Part shown: in pieces, positions 6,674 through 16,154 of the stretch | How positions within the stretch are numbered: the first letter of the stretch is position 1 | Layout of the letters: each line of letters starts with the position of its first letter | Assembly: GCA_022793565.1 (NCBI GenBank) | Contig: JAAWDC010000085.1 | Span: 1-16,154 of the forward strand | Origin: Bacilli bacterium | GTDB lineage: Bacteria; Bacillota_I; Bacilli_A; RF39; UBA660 | Reading direction: 5' to 3' | Length of the DNA: 16,154 nt | The notes under the pieces: generated by a model | The model's database searches: none | What the model was told of the DNA's origin: nothing | The model's input: the letters and a program-made list of their open reading frames with translations, nothing else | Position numbers and translations under genes: made by a program

Positions 6674-6703
6674 TTGACGAACAAATGTACTCTGTTGTAC
6701 AAT
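6674..6703 (+). promoter_or_regulatory. Sigma-A promoter of recX
   Basis: TTGACG (6674-6679) and TACAAT (6698-6703) with an 18-base spacer lie between the rpoZ terminator and the recX ribosome binding site GGGGG (6722-6726). Each element matches consensus in five of six positions. Confidence 0.65.
6678..6702 (+). promoter_or_regulatory. Candidate operator in the recX promoter (LexA-like and/or inverted repeat)
   Basis: CGAAC-AAAT-GTACT (6678-6691) agrees with the Bacillus LexA box CGAAC-N4-GTTCG at 8 of 10 defined positions. Overlapping it, TGTAC (6686-6690) and GTACA (6697-6701) form an inverted repeat with a 6-base spacer, and TTGTACAA (6695-6702) is itself a palindrome. All of it lies between the -35 and -10 elements, where a bound repressor would block polymerase. 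LexA would suit recX; autoregulation by the HTH protein encoded after recX is an alternative. Confidence 0.4.
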
Positions 6704-6732
6704 ATAAGTAATCAAAAATTTGGGGGTTATAT

Positions 6733-7491
6733 ATGAGAATTATAAAATATCAAAAGCAAAAACAGGGAAAATATTTGATTGAGCTTGAAAATGGTACAGA
6801 AATTGAAACTTATGAGGATTTGATTTTAAAATATGATCTTTTAATTAAAAAAAGGGTAACTCCTGATTTACTTCAATCTATTCAGGAGGAGAATGCTATT
6901 TATGAACTTTACTTTGTTGCTTTAAAGTATTTGAAAGTTCGGATGAGAAGTACCTTACAATTGAGAGAGTATCTTTTGAAAAAGGGCTATTCTGATGATT
7001 TAATTTGTTCTACAATGGAACGTTTGAAATTACAGGGATATTTAAACGATGAGATTTATGGACGATCTTTGGTACATGATTCTATTTCTTTTGGTGTAGA
7101 TGGTCCAATTAAGATCAAAAAGGAGCTTCATAATCTTGATATAACAGAAGGGCAAATCGATCAAATTCTATCGGAATATACAGAAGATATTGAGCTTTCT
7201 AAGATTGAAAAGTTAGTCTTAAAACATATAAGAAGTAATCATTCAAAAAGTGGGTATTCTTTAAAGCAAAAAATTTATCAACATTTACTTAATTTGGGTT
7301 ATCATTCTTCATTAATTGAACAGAAATTATCCTTAGTTGTACAGGGGGATGAGGGGGAGAAAAAAATTTATCAAAAAGAGTATCAAAAGTTATATCGTAA
7401 ACTTAGTCGAAAGTATACTGGGAAAGAGTTGGAATATCAGATAAAACAAAAAATGTTTCAAAAGGGATTTCATAGTGGAGATGTATGTTAA
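6733..7491 (+). CDS. recX: RecX, modulator of RecA
   Basis: A 252-aa protein, close in length to Bacillus RecX (about 264 aa) and longer than the enterobacterial form. Residues 1-55 are an N-terminal beta-rich extension. From about 60 the RecX three-helix repeats follow: a segment with ALKYLKVRMRSTLQLREYL, KKGYSDDLI, then LKLQGYLNDEIYGRSLVHD (the conserved L-x-x-x-GYLND element). More repeats follow around 120-250, including LNLGYHSSLIEQKL. RecX binds the RecA filament and tunes recombination and SOS output. GGGGG lies 6 bases before the ATG. The last 7 bases overlap the next gene, so the two are translationally coupled. The promoter holds a possible SOS operator. Confidence 0.9.
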   Translation: MRIIKYQKQKQGKYLIELENGTEIETYEDLILKYDLLIKKRVTPDLLQSIQEENAIYELYFVALKYLKVRMRSTLQLREYLLKKGYSDDLICSTMERLKLQGYLNDEIYGRSLVHDSISFGVDGPIKIKKELHNLDITEGQIDQILSEYTEDIELSKIEKLVLKHIRSNHSKSGYSLKQKIYQHLLNLGYHSSLIEQKLSLVVQGDEGEKKIYQKEYQKLYRKLSRKYTGKELEYQIKQKMFQKGFHSGDVC

Positions 7492-7796
7492 ATCAAGCTT
7501 ATATTTTTCAACTGATGCATGAGAGAAAAATTTGTACAATTGCTGAACTTTCTAGAATTTTAGGAGTCAATTATTTTACTCTTCGTTATGGTTTAATTCA
7601 TGGTTCACTTCGTCTTGAATTGGCAATTCAATTAGCGAATTTTTTTGGAGTTTCTGTATCTTCTCTTTTGATAGATGAGAAGAGGTATTTTATTCGATCT
7701 GTTTTGCTTCATGGGCAAAGTACTGAGTATGAAGTGTTTGAGCCACAAAATATGTTGTATTTGATGTTTTGTATTTTATCTTCAGAACTTCTTTAG
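7485..7796 (+). CDS. Small XRE-type helix-turn-helix protein coupled to recX
   Basis: A 103-aa protein. Residues about 5-65 read as a Cro/C1-type HTH: ICTIAELSRILGVNYFTLRYG (helices 2 and 3 near residues 16-37), then ELAIQLANFFGVSVSSLLID, the typical ending of an XRE domain. The last 38 residues (YFIRSVLLHGQSTEYEV onward) are unmatched and could be a dimerisation or ligand part. The start ATG lies inside recX, with GTGGAG at 7475-7480 as ribosome binding site, so it is read from the recX transcript. There is no sign of phage genes around it. It may control the recX promoter repeat or another target; the target is not shown by the sequence. Confidence 0.75.
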   Translation: MLNQAYIFQLMHERKICTIAELSRILGVNYFTLRYGLIHGSLRLELAIQLANFFGVSVSSLLIDEKRYFIRSVLLHGQSTEYEVFEPQNMLYLMFCILSSELL

Positions 7797-7813
7797 GAAT
7801 TTGTAGGAATGGG

Positions 7814-7842
7814 TTGGACGAAAAATTAAATTATAGTATAAT
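7814..7842 (+). promoter_or_regulatory. Sigma-A promoter for pcrA and the genes after it
   Basis: TTGGAC (7814-7819) and a perfect TATAAT (7837-7842) are spaced by 17 bases, just before AAGGAG (7849-7854). The ATTATAGTATAAT core (7830-7842) is identical to that of the ffh promoter. Confidence 0.72.
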
Positions 7843-7863
7843 TGATTTAAGGAGTAGGTAGGA

Positions 7864-9960
7864 ATGATCAATATAGACAACTTAAATGCGATGCAGAAAG
7901 AAGCAGTAGTAACAACAGAAGGTCCATTACTTGTTTTAGCAGGAGCTGGTAGTGGAAAGACGAAGGTTTTAACAACGAGGATTGCTTATTTAATTGAGGA
8001 AAAGGGGATAAGTCCTTATCATATTTTGGCGATTACTTTTACAAATAAGGCAGCGAAAGAAATGCAACTTCGATTATTGAAACTGATTGGGGAAGTCGCT
8101 AATGGAATTCAAGTATCCACCTTTCATTCTTTTGGACTTAAGATTTTGCGTGAAAATTATGAATTATTAGGGTATGATCGTAACTTTGTAATCATGGATA
8201 GTGATGATTCGTTGACTCTGATTAAGCGTATTTTGAAAAGCTTGGATCTTGATCCTAAACAATATAATCCAACAGCAATTAAGAATAGAATTAGTGGATG
8301 TAAAAATGAACTTATGACTCCAGAAATGTATGAGAAGTATGCAACAACGGAGTTTGAAAAAGTGGTATTACAAGTGTTTTCTTCTTATGAAAGAAAATTA
8401 CGTGAGAATAACTCGATTGATTTTGATGATTTATTACTTCTTCCGATTCGTTTATTTCAAAAGAATCCATATATATTAGAAAAGTATCAAGAAAGGTTTC
8501 GCTATGTATTAATTGATGAGTATCAAGATACAAACGAGGCTCAGTATATTTTAACTAAGATGATGAGTGCAAAGTATCGAAATATTTGTGTCGTTGGAGA
8601 TGAAAATCAGAGTATTTATTCTTTTCGAGGGGCTAATTACCGAAATATATTAAATTTTGAGAAAGATTATAAAGAGACAAAAACAATTAAATTAGAGCAA
8701 AATTATCGTTCTACACAAAATATTTTAAATGCAGCAAATCAAGTCATTCGCAATAATCAAAATCGGAAAGATAAAAATCTTTGGAGTGAGCAAGGGGAAG
8801 GGGAATTGATTTCCTATTACCGTTCATATGATGAAAAGGATGAAGCTCATTTTGTGGCATCTTCTATAAAAAAGCTTTTGGATCAAGGTATTGAATCTGA
8901 AGAAATAGCAGTTCTTTATCGTACAAATGCTCAATCACGTACTTTAGAAGAGGATTTGTTAAAAGAGAATATTCCATATCGTGTCGTAGGTAGTTTTTAC
9001 TTTTACTCTAGAAAAGAGATTAAAGATTTAATGGCCTATTTGAGATTAATTCACAATGAGAAGGATAATGTTTCTCTTTTACGTGTTATTAATACTCCAA
9101 AACGTGGTATTGGTCTTAAAACTATTCAAAACTTAGCAACGATGGCAGAAATTGAGGGAAAAAGTATATATGAAGTGATTCAATCAGGGAAGGAGTTGGA
9201 ATTTAAAAGAATTATTGAAGATTTAAAGAGGGTGTCTTCGGATCTTACATTAACAGAACTTGTGGATAAGGTTTTGGATACAACAGGAATTCGTCGAGAA
9301 TTAGAGGCAGAGAAGACATTAGAATCCGATATTCGTTTAGAAAACTTAGAGGAGTTTAAGTCAATTACTAAGGCTTTTGAAGAACGGGATGGATTAATTT
9401 CATTAGAAGATTTTCTATTTGAAGTTAGTTTGGTTAGTGATCGTGAAGATTATAAAGATAGTAGTAATAAAGTTAGTTTGATGACTGTTCATTCTGTAAA
9501 GGGACTTGAGTTTAAGCAAGTTTTTGTTGTTGGATTGGAAGAAGGTATTTTTCCTCATATGAATAGTTTGATGGATAATCAAGAATTAGAGGAAGAAAGA
9601 AGACTAGCTTATGTTGCTATTACGAGAGCTAAGGAAAAACTATATTTAATTAATTCAAGAAGAAGAATGCTTTTTGGAAAAGATCAAATTAATCCACCAA
9701 GTAGGTTTATTTCTGAAATTGAAGAAGACTTATTAGAAAAAACGCATGTGGAAACGCAGGATGTGGTTGTTCCTATTCAAAAGGAAGAAAAGTTCTATCA
9801 AGAAGATGTAGAATGGCATGTTGGAGATTATGTTTACCATGATGTGTTTGGTGCTGGTAGGATTGTGGAAGTTTCTAACACATTAGTTAGTATTGCCTTT
9901 AAAAGTCCTCATGGTATCAAGAAATTGATGAAAAATCATAAAAGTTTGAAAAGAGTATAG
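7864..9960 (+). CDS. pcrA: ATP-dependent DNA helicase PcrA (UvrD/Rep family, SF1A)
   Basis: A 698-aa helicase. Motif I is AGAGSGKT (26-33), Ia ITFTNKAAKEM (57-67), II IDEYQD (217-222), III VVGDENQSIYSFRGA (243-257), IV LEQNYRS (277-283). Motif V (MTVHSVKGLEFKQVFVVG) and motif VI (RRLAYVAITRAKEKLYL) follow in the C-terminal half. The end carries the PcrA Tudor-like domain (WHVGDYVYHDVFGAGRIVEV) that contacts RNA polymerase. All motifs are intact; the linker before the Tudor domain is shorter than in Bacillus (about 740 aa in total). PcrA removes RecA and stalled polymerases and serves in repair and replication. AAGGAG at 7849-7854 sets the start, and a promoter precedes it. The next gene begins 8 bases after the stop, and ligA, its usual neighbour, comes four genes later. 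Confidence 0.97.
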   Translation: MINIDNLNAMQKEAVVTTEGPLLVLAGAGSGKTKVLTTRIAYLIEEKGISPYHILAITFTNKAAKEMQLRLLKLIGEVANGIQVSTFHSFGLKILRENYELLGYDRNFVIMDSDDSLTLIKRILKSLDLDPKQYNPTAIKNRISGCKNELMTPEMYEKYATTEFEKVVLQVFSSYERKLRENNSIDFDDLLLLPIRLFQKNPYILEKYQERFRYVLIDEYQDTNEAQYILTKMMSAKYRNICVVGDENQSIYSFRGANYRNILNFEKDYKETKTIKLEQNYRSTQNILNAANQVIRNNQNRKDKNLWSEQGEGELISYYRSYDEKDEAHFVASSIKKLLDQGIESEEIAVLYRTNAQSRTLEEDLLKENIPYRVVGSFYFYSRKEIKDLMAYLRLIHNEKDNVSLLRVINTPKRGIGLKTIQNLATMAEIEGKSIYEVIQSGKELEFKRIIEDLKRVSSDLTLTELVDKVLDTTGIRRELEAEKTLESDIRLENLEEFKSITKAFEERDGLISLEDFLFEVSLVSDREDYKDSSNKVSLMTVHSVKGLEFKQVFVVGLEEGIFPHMNSLMDNQELEEERRLAYVAITRAKEKLYLINSRRRMLFGKDQINPPSRFISEIEEDLLEKTHVETQDVVVPIQKEEKFYQEDVEWHVGDYVYHDVFGAGRIVEVSNTLVSIAFKSPHGIKKLMKNHKSLKRV

Positions 9961-9968
9961 GAGTATTT

Positions 9969-10397
9969 ATGAGAAGTTTAGAAGGAGTATTGAAAGATTT
10001 AATTAAAGGGGATGTAGTAAAAGCTAGGTATGACTGTGATCGTGCACAGTATAGTGGGTGTAGAGTTCGCTATGATGGAGAAATAGCAACAGAGGTTGAT
10101 GCATTAAGCATAGATGGCTTTTTTATTTCGTTACCTAGAATTGAGATCCAATTACGATTAGGAAATGTTTTTCAGATACAATATGATTTGGGAAGAAAGG
10201 TTTATCAAAATATTATATTGGTTCGAGAAGATAATAGGCAGTTATGTAATGATGTTTGTGCCTCTTCCCTTTACGGTTTTTACAATGAAAATCCTGATTT
10301 GTATGAAGGAATTACAATGTTAGATTCTAAACTTCAAGATGATGCAACTCCAGTTCAAATACAAAAGCGAATGCAAAATGTTCGAAATATATGCTGA
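9969..10397 (+). CDS. Uncharacterised 142-aa protein between pcrA and the nucleotidyltransferase
   Basis: I do not recognise this protein. It appears soluble, with no signal peptide or membrane segment. The central part alternates hydrophobic and polar residues as in beta strands (GFFISLPRIEIQL, NVFQIQYDLGRKVYQNIILV). The N-terminal 40 residues are basic/acidic mixed (LIKGDVVKARYDCDRAQYSG) and could form a small barrel. Five cysteines are scattered (23, 31, 93, 97, 142) with no metal-binding spacing that I can assign. The ribosome binding site AGGAG (9959-9963) overlaps the pcrA stop codon, so it is coupled to pcrA. It ends in TGA at 10395-10397, one of two TGA stops that argue for the standard code. 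Confidence 0.68.
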   Translation: MRSLEGVLKDLIKGDVVKARYDCDRAQYSGCRVRYDGEIATEVDALSIDGFFISLPRIEIQLRLGNVFQIQYDLGRKVYQNIILVREDNRQLCNDVCASSLYGFYNENPDLYEGITMLDSKLQDDATPVQIQKRMQNVRNIC

Positions 10398-10450
10398 AGG
10401 TTGTTCAAATCTAATTGAAAAATAATGTTTTAAGGAGAAAAAGAAAGAGT

Positions 10451-11374
10451 ATGGAAAAGAAAAATTTGACATTATTAATTATGGCAGCAGGTATGGGAAG
10501 TCGTTTTGGAGGACTAAAACAGATTGAGCCATTTGGACCTCATGGGGAGTTTTTAACAGATTATTCTATTTATGATGCTATTCAGGCTGGATTTAATAAG
10601 GTGGTTTTTATTATTAAAGAAGAGCACCTGAATGATTTCAAAGAAACAATTGGAAAAAGAATAGAATCTTTTATTCCTGTTCAATATGCATTTCAAAAAC
10701 TTGAAATGATTCCAGATGGTTTTTTAGTTCCTGAGACAAGAAAGAAACCTTGGGGTACTGCACATGCTATTTATTGTGCAAAAGATTTTATTGAAGAGAA
10801 TTTTTTAGTGATTAATGCAGATGATTTCTATGGTAGAGATGCATTTGTGAGAGCAGCAGAATTTTTAAAGAATATGGAATCTAATCACGACGTTTCTTCT
10901 TACGGATTAATTGGTTATTATATTCAAAATACTTTGACAGATCATGGCTCTGTTAAACGTGGGGTTTGTATAAGTGATCAAGAATATTTGAAGGCGATGA
11001 TAGAAAGTAATGTTTCTCTTCTTAATAATAAGATTGTTGCGCAACCTTTAGATGGTAGAAGTGAATTTGAAGTTACAGGAGATAATCTAGTTTCTATGAA
11101 TATGTTTTGTTTTTCTCCTATAATTTTTTCTTATATTGAAGAGAAGATGAATATTTTTTTCAAAGAGAATCAATTTCAATTAGAAGAGTGTGAGTTTTTA
11201 ATGCCAGATGTTTTGACTCAAGCGATAGAGGAGAAGAAAGCGACGGTTCAAATTATTCCTACTGAGGCTAAATGGATGGGTGTTACTTATAAAGAAGATA
11301 AAGATGGGGTTGTTTCCTCTTTAGAGGATTTGATTGAGAAAGGAGTTTATCCAGAAGAATTATGGGAAAAGTAA
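10451..11374 (+). CDS. Sugar/NTP-type nucleotidyltransferase
   Basis: A 307-aa protein of the nucleotidyltransferase (GT-A-like) fold. The N terminus has the nucleotide-binding loop AAGMGSRFGGLKQ (12-24), followed by EPFGPHGEF and the SIYDAIQAGF helix. KPWGTAHAI (99-107) and the metal-binding strand NADDFYG (122-128) complete the active site, and KWMGVTYKEDKDG (274-286) is a conserved late motif. Such enzymes join an NTP to a sugar phosphate or phosphorylated alcohol; the substrate cannot be read from the sequence. The start at 10451 is preferred over an in-frame TTG at 10415, because family proteins begin a few residues before the loop and AAGGAG (10432-10437) precedes it, though with a long 13-base gap. 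The 3' end overlaps the next gene by 13 bases. Confidence 0.85.
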   Translation: MEKKNLTLLIMAAGMGSRFGGLKQIEPFGPHGEFLTDYSIYDAIQAGFNKVVFIIKEEHLNDFKETIGKRIESFIPVQYAFQKLEMIPDGFLVPETRKKPWGTAHAIYCAKDFIEENFLVINADDFYGRDAFVRAAEFLKNMESNHDVSSYGLIGYYIQNTLTDHGSVKRGVCISDQEYLKAMIESNVSLLNNKIVAQPLDGRSEFEVTGDNLVSMNMFCFSPIIFSYIEEKMNIFFKENQFQLEECEFLMPDVLTQAIEEKKATVQIIPTEAKWMGVTYKEDKDGVVSSLEDLIEKGVYPEELWEK

Positions 11375-11781
11375 AAAAGTGTTGTTTATTTTTGATTCTT
11401 GTACTTTTATCAGGATGTAGTTTATTGGCAGAAACTTGGATTTATAAGGAATTGCCAAATGACTATGTTATTCAGAAGAAAAGTGATACAAAAATGATCA
11501 TTGGGAAAGAAATTGATGGAGAGGTTCAAACAGAAATAGATGGAAGTCAAATTGGCTTTTCGGAGTATGTTTCAGAATTTCAAAAAGGTAAGAGATATGT
11601 CGGGTTTAAATGTGTAAAGTCTGCTGATAATGGAGTAGATATGTTATTTTATATTATTGATACACAAGAAAGTGATGTTTATGGACCTTATAATCTAGAA
11701 TCTACTTATAATGCAGTTAGAGATAAAATTGTTGATGAGGAAGTTGGAGATTGGGTTAAGACGTCGACGATTGGTGAATAG
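11362..11781 (+). CDS. Small secreted lipoprotein (DUF3997-like)
   Basis: A 139-aa protein with a classical lipoprotein signal: basic MGKVKK, a hydrophobic run, then the lipobox LSGC with the acylated Cys at residue 19. The mature part is about 120 residues, beta-rich, with TWIYKELPNDYVIQKKSD near the start and FKCVKSADNGVDMLFYIID in the middle. The overall look (short lipoprotein whose mature part opens with a 'LPN-Y-hydrophobic' phrase) recalls DUF3997 proteins, but this is a loose match. It would be anchored on the outer face of the cytoplasmic membrane. It overlaps the nucleotidyltransferase gene by 13 bases, with AAAGGAG (11339-11345) and a weak AGAAG nearer the start, so translation is probably coupled. 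Function unknown. Confidence 0.8.
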   Translation: MGKVKKCCLFLILVLLSGCSLLAETWIYKELPNDYVIQKKSDTKMIIGKEIDGEVQTEIDGSQIGFSEYVSEFQKGKRYVGFKCVKSADNGVDMLFYIIDTQESDVYGPYNLESTYNAVRDKIVDEEVGDWVKTSTIGE

Positions 11782-11795
11782 TTTTAGAGGATTTT

Positions 11796-14727
<2,932 letters not shown>

Positions 14728-14743
14728 TTTTTATATGTGATTG

Positions 14744-14749
14744 TATAAT
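14744..14749 (+). promoter_or_regulatory. Possible -10 element before the Nudix gene
   Basis: A perfect TATAAT lies 31 bases before the Nudix start, but no good -35 is found 16-18 bases upstream. It is also the right arm of an ATTATA/TATAAT inverted repeat (14721-14726, 14744-14749). The Nudix gene may have its own weak promoter or be read from ligA. Confidence 0.25.
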
Positions 14750-14780
14750 AAAATAAGATTGTAGTATAGGGAGGTTTATT

Positions 14781-15374
14781 ATGGAGAAGTTGAGTTCTTT
14801 AGAAAAGCTTAGAAAGATAGCTTGTGAAATAAAATCGTTATCTTATGAAGATTTAGCTTGTATTATTGAAAGTCTTTCTGCAGAAGAGATTGTAACACTT
14901 AGTGGTTTGGTGGGGTATCCAGTATTTATTCGGTTGTGTATGGGAAGATTGGCCCATATTATTCCTATTTTACAGGATGGGGCTGCAATAGTTATTGCCG
15001 ATCAGGAGGGAAATATATTACTACAAAGACGTGCAGACCGAGATCAATGGGGACTACCTGGTGGATGTCAAGAAGCAGGAGAGAGTTTTTCTGAGGTTAT
15101 TATTCGTGAAACGAAGGAAGAGACGAATTTAATTATAAAAGAAGAGGATTTACAATTTATTTGTCCTGTATCTGGAGAGACTAGAAAAAACTCTTATCCA
15201 AATGGTGATATTGTATATAATAATACGATGCTATATTATGTGGATCAATATTCTGGAGAATTGCAATGGGATGAGGAATCTAAAGAAATGAGATTTTTTT
15301 CTATGGATAATCTTCCTGAAAATCAAAATGATCCAGATTTAATCGATATATATAAGAAATGGATTAAGAGATAA
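14781..15374 (+). CDS. Nudix hydrolase with N-terminal helical extension
   Basis: A 197-aa protein. The Nudix domain begins near residue 65 (DGAAIVIADQEGNILLQRR). The Nudix box runs from G95 to L117: GCQEAGE, seven residues, then RETKEETNL, with the metal-binding REXXXEE glutamates E110, E113 and E114 all present. The usual glycine near the end of the box is Asn (N116). WGLPGG precedes the box as is typical. Residues 1-60 are helical and rich in Leu/Glu, a kind of extension seen in several Firmicutes Nudix proteins. Enzymes of this class cleave nucleoside diphosphates linked to another moiety; the substrate cannot be told. AGGGAGG is 6 bases from the ATG. A strong terminator follows 12 bases after the stop. 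Confidence 0.9.
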   Translation: MEKLSSLEKLRKIACEIKSLSYEDLACIIESLSAEEIVTLSGLVGYPVFIRLCMGRLAHIIPILQDGAAIVIADQEGNILLQRRADRDQWGLPGGCQEAGESFSEVIIRETKEETNLIIKEEDLQFICPVSGETRKNSYPNGDIVYNNTMLYYVDQYSGELQWDEESKEMRFFSMDNLPENQNDPDLIDIYKKWIKR

Positions 15375-15386
15375 ACTAAGCTTAAT

Positions 15387-15422
15387 AAAAAGAGATTTTA
15401 GAATTTTCTAAAATCTCTTTTT
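15387..15422. terminator. Bidirectional terminator between convergent genes
   Basis: A perfect hairpin of about 17 pairs (arms 15387-15403 and 15406-15422), with a T run on the right for the plus strand and an A run on the left that becomes a T run on the minus strand. It lies between the Nudix gene (plus) and the collagen-like gene (minus), so it can stop both transcripts. Confidence 0.9.
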
Positions 15423-15468
15423 TAATACTTATAATTCAGTTTAACTATTGTAGTCGATCTCTTATTTT

Positions 15469-16154
15469 TTAATTTAGTTTCTTTATGCTAAGAGATGCGT
15501 TTACTCCTGATCCTAAGGTAACTCCAACAGCTAGTAGTGCAGAAAGTGCCATATCAATAACATCTCCTGCTGCTAAAGCAACAACGACACTACCACTATA
15601 GATAGAACCTACTCCTACGGCTAATACTCTGGTGATGACTGTACTAGGTATGTTAGTACCGTTAATTCTTACTGCTTGTGTGACTGTTGTTCCAATAGCT
15701 ACGGAAACGTTACTGAAATAGTTAATTTCATAGTTACCCGCTGTTGTTGCAGTAATACTATTTGCTGGTGTATATGTTGCATTTAAGTTTGGCATAGTGG
15801 ATGGTAGTGCGATTTGTGTTGGCGTTCCTATTGTAAGGTTGATTGTTTGCGGAGTGTCACTATATTTTCCTGCATAAGCATTTAATCCTGCAGTAGGCCC
15901 CGTAGGTCCTGTGACACCTGCTAATCCTTGAGGACCAGTAGGACCGAGTAATCCTTGAGGCCCAGTAGGTCCAGTGGCACCTTCTAGTCCTTGAGGTCCT
16001 GTAGGCCCAGTAACACCTGCTAATCCTTGAGGTCCAGTAGGTCCAGTGGCACCGGCAGGTCCAGCAATTGTACTAGCAGGCCCAGTAGGTCCTGTAGGAC
16101 CGAGTAATCCTTGAGGTCCGGTAGGTCCAGTGGCACCTTCTAGTCCTTGAGGTC
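15469..16154 (-). CDS. BclA-like collagen-repeat spore-surface glycoprotein (3' part)
   Basis: The reading frame is open on the minus strand from the window edge (16154) to TAA at 15469-15471, giving at least 228 residues; the start is beyond the edge. The first ~88 visible residues are about 27 Gly-X-Y triplets rich in GPT, GPQ and GLX, broken once by STIA. The last ~141 residues (after GPTGPT, from [12 protein letters not shown]) form a beta-rich domain ending in ASLSIKKLN. It has G-Y-x-I and RINGT-x-IPST phrases and a [11 protein letters not shown] strand, like the TNF-like C-terminal domain of Bacillus BclA and related exosporium proteins. An ATG at 15795 is internal and not the start. 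Such proteins form trimeric collagen-like filaments on the spore or exosporium surface. The collagen threonines are candidate O-glycosylation sites, an inference from BclA. Confidence 0.85.
   Translation of the reverse strand, partial: PQGLEGATGPTGPQGLLGPTGPTGPASTIAGPAGATGPTGPQGLAGVTGPTGPQGLEGATGPTGPQGLLGPTGPQGLAGVTGPTGPTAGLNAYAGKYSDTPQTINLTIGTPTQIALPSTMPNLNATYTPANSITATTAGNYEINYFSNVSVAIGTTVTQAVRINGTNIPSTVITRVLAVGVGSIYSGSVVVALAAGDVIDMALSALLAVGVTLGSGVNASLSIKKLN
15892..16154 (-). repeat. Tandem 36-bp collagen-coding repeats
   Basis: The Gly-X-Y part is built of a 12-residue unit, GPQGL-x-G-x-TGPT, where the two variable places are E/A, L/P or A/V. At least five near copies are visible, two of them shortened by one triplet. 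The unit is interrupted by the non-triplet stretch STIA (codons at 16063-16074). The array continues past the window edge. Confidence 0.9.

Noticed and set aside
10415..10450. TTG start for the nucleotidyltransferase
   Set aside because: It adds a basic 12-residue leader not expected in the family, has no ribosome binding site, and would place the AAGGAG inside the gene.
15469..15795. A separate 108-aa minus-strand gene starting at the ATG at 15795
   Set aside because: The same frame is open without a stop up to the window edge and encodes the collagen-like part, so this ATG is an internal methionine; it also lacks a ribosome binding site.
15892..16154. CRISPR array suggested by the repeated pattern near the right edge
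   Set aside because: The repeats are in frame, without unique spacers, and encode Gly-X-Y collagen units.

Overview
The window is a chromosomal segment of an AT-rich, spore-forming, low-GC Gram-positive bacterium (Bacillota). Support comes from the ftsY-ylxM order, ffh, rpoZ, pcrA and ligA of Firmicutes type, strong AGGAGG-type ribosome binding sites, a CotD-like spore coat protein and a BclA-like collagen protein with a TNF-like tail. Stops are mostly TAA/TAG, but two genes end in TGA (10395-10397 and 12768-12770), so the standard bacterial code is the simplest reading rather than a Mollicutes code. I would place it among uncultured gut Bacilli/Erysipelotrichia-like lineages, as an inference only.

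Region 1 (1-5517) is a rearranged protein-targeting locus. The last 12 codons of ftsY run into ylxM. Then come a HerA-type hexameric ATPase gene, a small polytopic membrane protein (DUF5684-like) with an acidic disordered tail, a terminator, a good sigma-A promoter, ffh, and a 363-aa protein of unknown function. The ylxM-ffh pair that is normally adjacent is split by about 2.7 kb.

Region 2 (5518-6732) holds a monocistronic CotD-like gene with a possible sigma-K promoter and its own terminator. An AT-rich gap of about 480 bp with several stem-loops follows. Then comes rpoZ (omega), standing alone with a GTG start and a terminator folded over its stop codon.

Region 3 (6674-14727) carries genome-maintenance genes. 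A recX promoter contains a LexA-like half-matching site and a TGTAC/GTACA inverted repeat. recX overlaps a small XRE-type HTH gene. A new promoter then drives pcrA, an unknown 142-aa protein, a sugar-type nucleotidyltransferase, a lipoprotein, a HipA-fold kinase-like protein and ligA. Several of these genes overlap or abut, so pcrA and ligA, which are neighbours in Bacillus, sit at the two ends of one tightly packed run with four accessory genes between them.

Region 4 (14728-16154) has a Nudix hydrolase gene, a long bidirectional terminator, and, on the minus strand, the 3' part of a collagen-like spore-surface gene that continues past the right edge.
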